From Ostrinia nubilalis (lineage: Eukaryota; Arthropoda; Insecta; Lepidoptera; Crambidae): a DNA stretch of 64,000 bases. The first letter of the stretch is position 1. Each line of letters begins with the position of its first letter. Position numbers and translations under genes: made by a program. Positions 13,201 to 25,200 of this stretch are shown piece after piece. The notes under the pieces are model-generated. The model did no database searches. It was given only the letters and a program-made list of their open reading frames with translations, and was not told the origin of the DNA. The stretch covers positions 15,004,001 through 15,068,000 of the forward strand of contig NC_087096.1 in the NCBI RefSeq assembly GCF_963855985.1, read 5' to 3'.

Positions 13201-16200
13201 AAGTATCGTATACCTGCCCAGGAGTACAAAGAATAATTGTACCAAATTTCGTTAAAATCCGTCGACTAGTTTTTGTTTCTATAAGGAACATACAGACAGA
13301 CAGATAGACAAAAATTTTACTGATTGCATTTTTGGCATCAGTATAGATCATTAATCACCGCCTGATAGTTATTTTGAAAATATATTTCATGTACAGAATT
13401 GACCTCTCTACTGATTTATCATAAGTATAGATAATTATAGATAATGCGTTTTTAGGGTTCCGTAGCCAAATGGCAAAATACGGAACCCTTATAGATTCGT
13501 CATGTCTGTCTGTCTGTCCGTCCGTCCGTCCGTCTGTCCGTCCGTATGTCCGTCCGTATGTCACAGCCATTTTTTCCGAAACTATAAGAGCTATACTGTT
13601 GAAACTTGGTAAGTAGATGTATTCTGTGAACCGCATTAAGATTTTGATGCAAAAATAAAAAAATATTGGGGGCTCCCCATACTTAGAACTGAAACTCAAA
13701 AATATTTTTTTCATCAAACTCATACGTGTGGGGTAGGTATCTATGTATAGGTCTTCAAAAATGATATCGAGGTTTCTAAAATACATTTTTTCTAAAACAA
13801 ATAGTTTGCGTGACAGACGCTTCCAAAGTGGAAAAAAGTTGGTCCCCCCCCCCCCTCTAACTTCTAAAGTAAGAAAATGAAAAATCTAAAAAAACATATG
13901 ATGTACCTACATTACTATAAAAACTACCAACGAAAAGTGTTTTGTTCGAGATCTAGTAAGTAGTTTTTTTTAATACCTCGTAAATCGTAAACCGCTTATT
14001 ACCGCGTTATCTTTCTTACAAACAACTTAAATTAAAAAATAATAATTTAAATTTCATAAATCAATGGTACGGAACCCTTTGTGCGTGAGTCCGACACGCA
14101 CTTGGCCGGTTTTTTCTTTAATAATGCGCGCAATGTGCTTGCTAAAAAAAACTTCACCATCTAGGAACTAGGTACATAATATTCCAATTATTAATTGATG
14201 ACACTAATAACTAATAGCATGAATCTATAATGTAAACACTGACTCAAATATCTGAAAGAAAGAGATAGAATAAAAATATAACGTTACTTAACGATACTTC
14301 TAGTATGTAATTTGGTATCGTTACCAATACCAGACCATGGTAACATTATCACTTACCGGTAAAATTATCGATAACGGTATGTCAGCTTAACGGTAAAAGC
14401 CATGCAAAGTATCGTTACCGGGTATAACGTTACCTTTGCTATTAACGTTATCGTCTTTTGGCAAAGGTAACGATACCTGAATTTTAACGGTATTCAAAGC
14501 CCTGACTTGAAGTCAGGTAGTCTTTCTTCCAAATACTCATAATTTAACCTTCAAATCTTGAGTAATTTAATTTCAGTAACAAATTATAATCTTTTTACCA
14601 TTGTTCTAAATGGTACGCAAATATCGCCGTCATTTACTCATTTACATAAGCATTTACATATTCGGTGTTTGCCCAAGTGTCAAGTTCAAGTGTGTATTGT
14701 AGGCTAAGGTCGTCTACACATTGCGACTTATAGTTGCGTTTCAGTCGCGATTGTTGTGGCAATACAGTCATGAGTACCGTTTTTCCATTGACAAGTTCAA
14801 ATAACAATTAAATCAATCATTCGTTCATCGATAACTACAGCCCGATTTTCATGGAAAAATATTTAAATCTCTCTCTGTTACCAGTATCTTATGTCTGTGT
14901 TAATCTTTATAAGAAAAAAATTTAGACAAGCTCGTGTTAGGTAGGTTTTCATTGAATATTACCCGTATTCATTCACAAACGATGCTTGCTTAAGTGAAGC
15001 AGCAAATCAAACGCACAGCGTTGAATAGAGCTCTGTGATTGGTACATGTGTCACACTGTGTCCACACGCACTGTGAGACCTCATAGTAATGTTTGTGAAT
15101 GCGAGCGTGTTTATCTTACACTTATTTAAAATGCTTGTCATCTTAAGAAATAGCGCTTTTTGTCGTTGCAAAGTCGTTGGTGTGTAACCGACCCTTAGGC
15201 AGCACTTATGCTGTAGGTACCCATAACAACCAGTAGGAGACAAGATATGTCATACTTATATTAGATACACGTTTTCGACACTTATGTTAAACTAGCGGCC
15301 GCCCGCGACTTCGTACGCGTGTATCCCGTTTTACCCCCTTAGGGGTGGAGTTTCGTAAAATGGGGGTTTTCGCGAATGAAAAATCCATACGTAGACGCGA
15401 GGTCCAAATGCTGCATGATTGGTTATTTTTGACATGACATTGACAGATATGTCAAAATCCACCAATCACGCAGCAGTCAGACCCCACATCCACGTCCCGC
15501 CATCTAGCGGATCTTTCATTCGCGAAAACCCTCATTCGTTCTTAGTGAGCCTACCTAGCCTACCTACGTTCTAAAAGGAACCCCCATGCGAAATTTGAGA
15601 CTCCTAGCACTTGTAGTTTGGCCAAATCTGGCATGGCTGTCCTGTTGCTAAAATGATGATGATGATGATGATGATAAATACTCACGTGAGCAACCACGCC
15701 ATCTTTGCCCAGGTAAGCGTCGAGCACGACTTTGTTGCTGGGCAGGATGGAGACCACGACGTCGGCGCCATCTACCGCCTTGGCGATGGAGTCGGCGCCG
15801 CTCACGCCGGTCTTGGCCGCCGCCGACAACGCCTCTTTTGACGGGTCGTAGCCGCGTACTGTGAAGCCCTGGAGAAAATAAAACAATTTTTAATCGATAC
15901 TAAATCTATTGAGTTACAGAAAATTATAATTTTAATTATTTGCTTCATTTACAAACTTGAGTCCTTGAGTATTATAACTTTTCCACAATGTAAGGCTATC
16001 AGTCTGTACTGATACGACGATATTCTGTAATACAGATTATAATACGCACCAATTTGGCGCGCAAAGATTTTATTTTTTAATATTTTTAAATGTGATGAAA
16101 ATCATTTACTTGAATCCTTTGCACGAAAAAATTAGGCTGTATGAATTTATGACCTTAGCCACAGAATACAAACCTCAGCCTGTGGTATCGGATTTAAAAA

Positions 16201-19200
16201 AAAGATCTAGCGAATATTCAGCGGCGTAGGTAGTTCTAAATTTGAAAAACGTCATTGCGCTTGTTGGATAAATTATGAACTGTCAGTTTAGTGTGTGTTT
16301 TGTTTTCTACTTGATTAAAATAATAAGTTTTATTATGTTCGTGTGTGAAAACAAAATTGTGCTCCAGTAAAAGAACTTTCTTCATGCATGTGAGAATTTT
16401 AACATGACACGTTTATGCCGAAGAAATACCGAAGCTGGTTTAAAGTAAGCAGACAGATGGCGCCACTGCCAGAGTAAACATAAGCTCCGTGAACTTTTAT
16501 AATTTAAAAATGTTTAAAGTTATCATTTTGACAAAAAAATGTGAAAAACGTGTGAAACATTGGCCAAATATTCAGTGACAGTGTTTGTAACGAAAACTAT
16601 AAAAGTGTTATTTGTGTTTGGGACGAAAATACTGTATGTGAAACAAAAACATCAAGTGTGCAAAATAGTGCAAAAACAATGACAAAAACACTATTTGACT
16701 ACTCAACAAAGTTAAATTTAAATCAATAAACTATAATAATCAAGAAAAACTGAATAAGTGTAAACAGTGAAGGTGTATCGAAAATTAACTCCAATTTGAA
16801 CTACGTGCCAGTAAACGATTATTGGTAAAGAACAACGGACTGATAATTTCACAGTATCATATAACGGACTTGATGGCGTATCTGTTTGCGGCGCCGTGCT
16901 AAGTTCGGAGTCGGGAGATCGAATCCACACCGTGTGCAAATTTTTGTAAATTATTTCAAGACAATTTATTTCTTCATTGAACTTGACATGAACATTTAAG
17001 ATCCAAGTTTGTAAGAAACAAACCAGTTGTTTAATGAAAAAACATTACTGGCTAGTAACACTACTCGACGCTAGAGGGCGCGTTCTACGGATATTGAACT
17101 TGAATTAGTATAAAATAAAAATAACACAGGATGGCAGATACGTGCGAAAAGTGCAAAAAAGATATTCTTCGACGAGATTTTTTGGTGTGTGCTTCTTGCC
17201 ATAGTCGTTACCACTTGGACTGTACTAGTATTAGCGAGAAACTTTTTTATCTTATGACAACAGAGAGTAAAAAAAGGTTTAAATGTGATACATGCTGCGG
17301 AAATGTTGAGAGGAGCCCAAAACAATCACCATCACATGACAATGTAACCTTCCGCATTCAGCATAGGACAAACTTACCTCCTGAAAGTTCATTTGACAGC
17401 TCGCTGACTGATGATGACACTTTTAACTCAACTTGTACGTCAGCCACCAACTTAAAATCAGCAAGAAGCTGTCCTGATTTAAGTAACCCTAATTATGAGA
17501 AGATGCAAGAAATGGAGAGAACTATTCTTGAACTGAAAGAAAAATTGGAAATAACTGAAAACGAGGTTATCAACTTAATAGAGGAGAATACATGTCTGAA
17601 AAAAGAAATTGATGGCTGCCATATGCAAGTTAAACAACTAAAAGAACTATGCAAAGCCACGACGCCATTAAAAGCCAGTAATAGTAAAAGAAACAGGAAA
17701 AGCCTAAATAACAATAATGGTTCTCCAGTTACAAGAAATATGAAGACTTCCTCTCCACCGTCCACTACACCAACCCGAAGAGAGACATCCAGAGGGCTAC
17801 ATAGTGCAGCAGCTACCCCTACCCCAAACAAAGTAACGCAACGTGATGTGTGTAGTGGATTACAAAATACAAAGCCGAAAATAAACCGATCGAACAAAAT
17901 ATGTATACTAAGCGCTAATAATACCAATAAAATACACTCAATTGCAAGGGACCAGTTGGAAAACTTTGAAGTGTGCCATTATATCAGACCCCGATGCGGA
18001 ATAAAACTACTACTCAACGGAATTAATGAAAAACTGAAAACCTTCACTATGGATGACTTTTGTCTTATAATGATTGGAAAGGATGATTTTAAGCGAACAC
18101 ATAATAACATCGACCTCGTATTCTACATAAGAGAAACACTTAAGGAAATTTCTCACACTAACATAATTATATGTCTCCCAACTTTTGAATACCATCCTTA
18201 CGCAAACATGCTAAACTGGAGGATTGAAAACTTCAACAATTTGCTTCATCTAGATAACCTCATGCATGAATATGCCTACATATTGGACTCCAACTTAAAC
18301 CTTAACTATGACCATAGCATGTTTTATCACCGATCAGGCCAAGTAAACAACTATGGAATGTCAACAATATTTACGGATTTGAATCAACTGATAAACGACA
18401 TATTATGCCATAATAAAAAGGATATTGACAAGGTCTCAGAAAAAATGTTTTTTCGAGACGAAACAAATACATGATTTTGTAATTATGCATCAGAACATCG
18501 CATCGGTACTCAAAAAAAGAGACTTAATAGAAATGGCATTACAAGAGTTACAACAAAAAAAGAATTTGAACGTGCAAGCAATATGCCTGAGTGAAACCTT
18601 CTTGAAAAAAGGTCATGAAAGCAATATACAATTCAGGGACTTCAAATTAGCAGCTACCTATTGTCGAACCAACAAGAAGAGAGGGGGCACGTGCATCCTA
18701 ATAAAGAAAAATATAACAGACTTTAAAGAACTACAAATAACAAAGGATCTAGCATCCCAGTCATCATTTGAATGCTGTGGTATCGAAATAATTAACTTAA
18801 AACTTATTATAATATGCATATATAGGGTACCTAATTTTGGAAATGTTAACGTATTCTATGATAAGCTCACAATGTTACTACACAGCATCGTTAAGAAAAA
18901 TAGTAATAAGAAAATTGTTATTTGTGGTGATTGGAATATAGATATGTTAAAAGCTAACAAATACTCAGAAGAATTAAGTTCAATTCTAAAAAACCACAAC
19001 ATGTACCTTAATATTAATTTAGCCACTAGAAGACTAGCATGCCTAGATCTAATAGCATGTAATATAAAAAATGCAGAGGGAAATATCCATTATTTGGCAT
19101 TGTCAGATCATGAAACTGCACAGACTCTTTCATTTAAAACCAAATGCAAAGCAGCAAACGATATTCCATATTGGTACGAGGATCATAGAGATTATTCAAA

Positions 19201-22200
19201 ACATAATATTTTTAAATTTAGGGAATGCATAAAAGCTTTGACATTTTCAGATGTTTATATGAAGGATAATTTAGACGAGGCCTTCAAAGAGTTTCACGAT
19301 TTATTTTTACTATTCTATGATCTTTGTTTTCCATTCATACGGAAAAAATACTCTAATAGAAAAGTCGGGCTTCCGTGGATAACAAAAGGTATTAGAAAAT
19401 CTTGTCATAAAAAAAGGAATCTATATCTAGCATACATAAACTCGTCCAATAACAGATACGATAACAGAATTAGATATAAAAATTACAATAGATTATTACG
19501 ATCATGTTTAAACAAAGCTCAAAAATTGGTTAATAGCCATTACATTAATAAAAGCGTCAATAAATGTAGAGCAGCATGGCAGGTGATAAAAGATAATACC
19601 AACAACAATCTTCCTAGAGAAAACTTAGAAAAAATTAAGAAAGACAATAAAATCTTTACGAATCCAAATGACTTATGCCAAGTCTTTAATGAATATTTTA
19701 TTGAACTGACTAATAAACCACCGTTGAATAACAGCACGAATGGTTCATCTAACTTACATAATAGTAAACGCGGTCACAACAGCTTTTACGTTACACCCAC
19801 CGATACACACGAAATTATTAGAATTATAGGATCGCTTAAAAACAGTAAGTCATTTGGATACGATGGTATACGGACCGATATATTGAAAGGAGTGGCACAA
19901 CTTATTAGTAGCCCACTTAGTTACCTAATCAACATGTCTTTTGAACAAGGTTTATTCCCAAAGCAACTTAAACGCAGTATTATAAATCCAATTTTCAAAA
20001 AAGGCGATAGATCTGATTTAAACAACTATCGACCAATAACACTCATACCGGTTATTTCGAAGGTTTTTGAGAAGGCGATGTTTGAAAGGCTGTATAATTA
20101 TATAACCAGAGAAAAAATCTTAAAAAACGAACAATTCGGATTTCGAAAAGGTTTCTCAACAACACTTGCCTGCTTTAATTTGATGAAATATGTCACCGAG
20201 AGTATCAACGACGGGGTTCCCTTAGTGGCAATTTTCCTAGACTTGAGTAAAGCGTTTGACTTTGTAAACCACACAAAACTATTAAATAAATTGCACAGTT
20301 ATGGAATTCGTGGTATTGCAAATGACTGGTTCACAAGTTATCTCAGTGGCCGAATGCAATGTACTAAAATAAATAGATTACAGAATTTTTATAAAAAGGA
20401 TTTTTTCTCTGACTGTGTGATAAATGATACTGGAGTCCCCCAAGGAAGCATTTTGGGTCCAATATTATTTTTATTGTACATTAATGATCTTCCCGACACA
20501 ATACGACACAAATGTTTACTTTATGCTGACGACACGACAATATTAATTAAAGCAGATAAAACTTATGATCTTGAAACTGAAATAAACAACACAATAAAAA
20601 CATTGATGACATGGTTAGATAGTAATAATATGAAAATAAACATTGACAAAACAAATAGGATACATTTTAAGACAACTCAATCGAGAGACATTAAATTAAA
20701 TATCCATTATCAAAATAAATCTATCAATGAGGTCGAAACAACTAAATTTCTAGGTGTAATTCTCGACAAACACTGCACATGGAAACCACATATCGATAAT
20801 GTGTGCAATAAACTAGACAGATTTGTATTTGTATTAAAAAGATTAAAATACGTTTCAAACAATGAAGCAATGATGTCGGCATATTACGGTTATGTCTCCT
20901 CTATACTAAATTATGGAATTATTCTCTGGGGGAACTCTGTTGATTCCGAAAAAGTATTTAAAATACAAAAAAAATGCATGCGTGCGATGTGTGGGGCAGG
21001 CTATAGAGATAGTTGTAAGCCACTCTTCAAAAAATTAAAAATATTGCCATTGCCATGTTTATATATCAAGGAATTATGCCTATTTGTAAAAAAACATCCT
21101 GATAATTTTAAGACGCATGAACAGGTATTAGAAAAGACTACTCGCCACAAGAACAGATTGTATTTGCCCAAAATTAATTTAACGTTATATAAAAGAAATG
21201 TATTTTGTATGGCTATAAGAGTTTTCAATAAACTGCCAGCTTATATACAGGGAGCTTCTATGCCTGAATTTAGAAATGTATTGCACAAGTGGCTGCTCGA
21301 TAAATGTTTCTACTCTGTAAATGAGTTTTTTTAGAATTAAATAATTGTGAAATTTTATGTATTAATATTGGTTGTGTGTTATTTTATGTAATTGACATTT
21401 AATTGTAATGATTAGTATAATTGGATTGTTGACATTGTTATGATTTTATCAAATGACTTTTCATAAGATTATTAATATTTTGACATGTTCTCCTAATTAA
21501 CTTTCACATGCCAGTCATGGCAAGGTACACTGTAACGAAATTGATTATTTACAAACATCTAATGGACGTGTATTTCTGTGAATAAATGAATTTGAATTTG
21601 AATTTGAAAGTGTTCTAATAGAGTTCAGTGGACATCGTTTACTTATGTTTTACGGTGTTGTTTTGTTCATTGCTATTTTATTTTGTTTACTTACACACAA
21701 AAAAATGTACCTGTCTATGATCTTTAAAGTGTGTATCTGTTTATGATCATCATTCAATTTACACTTTTACCACATAAACTGTCTGCATTCTAACACCCGT
21801 ATTCACAAACGATGCTTGCATAAGTGAAACAGAAAATCGAACGCACAGCATTGTGATTGATTTGTGTGTGACCCTGTGCGTCCGCGCGCACTGTGAGACC
21901 TCATAGTTAAATATGTTTGTGAATACGGGCGTATATTTCAGCTAGGTAACACATCTAGTGGATAGAGCCTGAATGCGGGCAGCGAAGGACCGTTCATTGT
22001 GGAAAACCTTGGGGGAGGCCTTTTTCCACAGTGGACGTCATTTGGCTGAAACGAACGAACGAATGAAACACATCTAGCTCAAAACTAAATTATTTGAAAA
22101 CGCTTTTATCCTAAAATCAGATTAAAACGCGAAGTACCGAGCGGATAAAGGTGCCAAAAAGGTTTACCTATCATCGGGAATTTTCACCGCAGTTTTAATT

Positions 22201-25200
22201 GAAAATTTTCGTCCCCAGCGCTTCCAGGTATTTTTCAAACCTTAAAATGTTTCACTCAGGTCCATCTGCATAATTTAACATAATCTTTGGACGAATTGAA
22301 TGGATTTTAATTTTAAATCTACGTAAATGTTACATTAAATGGCTCCGTCGATTTTTCTTGAATATTCAACGCAGTGGAGTGCTGCTTTAAAATACGATTT
22401 TTCATCGATACAGGTGGATTGCGAATTTTAAAAGACGTAACATTACTTACTTTGTACCTAAGTGAAGTACCTATGTACCTAACTAGGTATCTTTAAGTTG
22501 TGTGATCCCTGATGTAGGTTTTCTATTTATCTATTTGTAGTAATTAAAGCTTCTCCGTCTTCTTCTAGCTTAGTCCGTCTATTAGGTATATAATGTATTG
22601 TTTTACGCCAACACGTACTTAAGAAGAATTTAGAGACTACTCGTATTATCACGTTGTTTAGAATATTGTTTTAAACTTTCATGGAAACTCAAAATTAAGG
22701 TACATGGTAGCAATCCCGTCAGTAATAATAGTTGTTTAGAATGCCAGTTAGCCAGTGCATAGTGGTATGAGAATGATGATAAACGCTTCAACTAATGACA
22801 TTCTCATAACTCCCAAACCAATCTAATTTAGATGTAGATGAGACGAAATGCGAAGGAACACTACTTTAGAAAAAGTTTCATTTTTGTGATCGCTTTCGCT
22901 TCACATAGGTAGCGATGAAACGTAGGAAAAAGTCGTACTGAAGCTATTACTGATAATTCCAATCGATAATAACAACTTATTTTTTTTTTATGCATAACAA
23001 GGCAGGTATTTGACCACAATCGCACCTGATGCTAAGTGGGATGCGGTCTAGGATGGTACATATCTGCCCTGTAAGTGCGTATTCACTCTCGCCTTGAAAA
23101 GGCCCGGATTATAGTTTTCGGGAAAGACAGCAGCAGGCAACGAATTCCAGTCCCTAGCTGTTCGCATTATAAAAGAGTCATCGAAACGCTTAGTGCGAGC
23201 TGGTGGAATGTCAACAATATAGGGATGGTACGCTAACCTACGTCTGGTTCCCCGATGATGGAAGGGGGCTGGTGGAATTAATTCATGTAATTCTTTCGCA
23301 CATTCTCCGAAGTGTAGCCTGTAGAAAACCGATAGGGATGCTACCTTACGGCGATGGTCAAGTTCCTGGAGCGCCGCTTCAACAAGGGTAGGGCTGTCGA
23401 TAAGTCTTCTGGCACGCCTTTCCACCGAATCCAAAGCAGCCAAATGTTTCTTGGCAGAGCCGTCCCAGAGGTGGCAGCAGTATTCCATGCAAGGTCGGAT
23501 CTGTGCTTTATAAAGCTGCAGCCTTTGCTACTTGGAGAAGTACTGCCTTGCCCTCGAGAGGATACCAAGCTTTTTGGCAGCAGTTTTCGCTATGGATTCG
23601 ATGTACTCGCCAAAGTTCAGCTTGCTGGACATTTCAATGCCCAAGAGTTGCAGTCGCTCGGTGATTTTGACAGGCACACCTCGGAATGTTGGAGCCATAA
23701 GAAATGGACTTCGTTTGGCGGAGAACAGACATGCCTGTGTTTTTGACGCGTTAAATTGGACCAGGTTGGCATCGCCCCAATCAGAGACATCCTGAAGGGC
23801 CAAATTTAAGCGTTCAATTAGGGACTCACGACAAGACTCGACCTCACGCCTGTCGGCTTTTGCGTTGGATATATATTTGGCTGTCACTGTCGTGTCATCT
23901 GCGTACCCAAAGGTACCGGGTTTGAGCAGGTCATTGATGTGCAGTAGGAATAGTGTTGCAGACAGCACCGAACCCTGAGGGACGCCAGCGTCAATAGGTT
24001 GTTGACTAGAAGTGTAGCCCTCAAGAACTACTCTTATTGATCGTCCCTCAAGAAAATCGGAGATCCATTTGCAGAAGCCAACAGGGATTCCAAAAGATGG
24101 AAGCTTGTTTAGTAGGCTGCCGTGCCAGACTCTGTCAAATGCCTTTGATACGTCCAATGAAACGGCAAGAGCTTCTCCATGTTTCTCAATGGCCTCGCTC
24201 CATAGGTGTGTGGCATACACGAGAAGATCACCTGTAGAACGACCATACCGAAACCCATACTGACGGGGCACATTTCCAATAAGTGTCAGTTGTTATCAGT
24301 AAACGTGCGCGCACGCAGCTCCGCTAGGTCAATGTCGGTCGTTGAGTTACGAAATAGCCACGCCCATCGCAGAATTAGAGCGTTTAAATATACGCGGACT
24401 ACGGTCGTCGCTTTGTGATTCTACTTTCGATCTCGATCTTCAGTATTTTAGAATATCCGTGTTTTTATATTCGGATTATTGTTTTTTCTTTGGTATCAGA
24501 TGAGACCACCGATTTTTACTTAGCCGATAGTTGTGCCCGATTTTAATTTGTTTGAAGAATCGGCCAAATCGAATCGGCGTAATGTGCACACTCCCATACA
24601 TGCCCATACTGATCAACTGCCCGACTAAACTATCGGCCAACGAAAAATCGATGGTCTGCGCCTAGGCTTAGGCTAAGTTGCACCATCTTACTTTGACTGT
24701 AACAAACGTCAAGAATCTGTCAAACTCCACACAAAATTTTGTTATTATTAAAGTTGGTGCAATTCAGCGTTATTGAAATAAAAAAATACAATGTGGCCAA
24801 AACAAGTGACTATACCTATTCGGTAATAATGTCATAATAAGTAAGAGCATATTATTTTAGGTAACCTTATTTAATATCGGGTAAAGTTATTATGGTGTTA
24901 AACTTATTAATAACAAAACACTGTCGCTACCACAAGATAAGTGACTCTACCTCGTCGATAAGCTCGTAGAGCATGTTTTATGACCTTAAAAAATCTTCCT
25001 GCTCTATATTCTCGTCTGTATAATGCAATAAATGCTAAAATGTTATCAACATACTGCATGACAACAGCTGATATTGTTTTGTGATAGCATTTTAATTAAT
25101 GTAGTAATTAACACTTACGCTGAGTTGCACCACCTAACTTTGACCGTAACTAGAACGATAACCGGTGTTTTTGTATTTTGACAGAATTTTGATCTGTGTC

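Larger units (their letters stand above)
4048..14504. mobile_element. hAT-like element swollen by nested insertions (perfect 8-bp target duplication)
   Basis: The outer ends are CAGGGCTT at 4048 and its inverse AAGCCCTG ending at 14504. They are flanked by identical 8-bp direct repeats ACTTGAAG (4040-4047 and 14505-14512). Both subterminal regions (4055-4200 and 14280-14490) are dense in GTATCGTTACC- and TTAACGTTA-like motifs that are rare elsewhere. An 8-bp duplication with a CAGGG end is the hAT hallmark. The 10.5 kb between holds Helitron-like units, foldback MITEs, a piggyBac-like element, another hAT element, LINE pieces and a gypsy integrase remnant. No hAT transposase was recognised. 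Confidence 0.8.
16440..21608 (+). mobile_element. CR1-like non-LTR retrotransposon with two open reading frames
   Basis: A 5' UTR of uncertain start is followed by ORF1 (17131-18474), ORF2 (18485-21334) and a ~270-base 3' UTR. The 3' UTR ends in a short (TTTGAA)n tail at about 21588-21608. There is no poly(A). A PHD-finger ORF1, an apurinic-type endonuclease plus RT ORF2, and a microsatellite tail fit the CR1/L2 part of the Jockey superfamily. Both ORFs are uninterrupted, so this copy is young and possibly still active. The 5' boundary is my estimate; no target duplication was found. Confidence 0.85.

Noticed and set aside
13355..13786. 143-codon minus ORF
   Set aside because: It reads through the TGTC/CGTC microsatellite of a dispersed repeat (RTYGRTDGRTDG-like peptide). 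It is not a gene.
17493..17927. 144-codon minus ORF within the LINE
   Set aside because: It is the antisense shadow of ORF1; the hydrophobic peptide comes from reading Lys/Glu-rich codons backwards.
23203..23795. Plus-strand ORFs over 23.2-23.8 kb
   Set aside because: They are antisense shadows of the Jockey-like LINE reading frame.
22981..24275. Frameshift in the Jockey-like LINE
   Set aside because: On inspection the two ORF parts are in the same frame, separated only by a TAG at 23528-23530.
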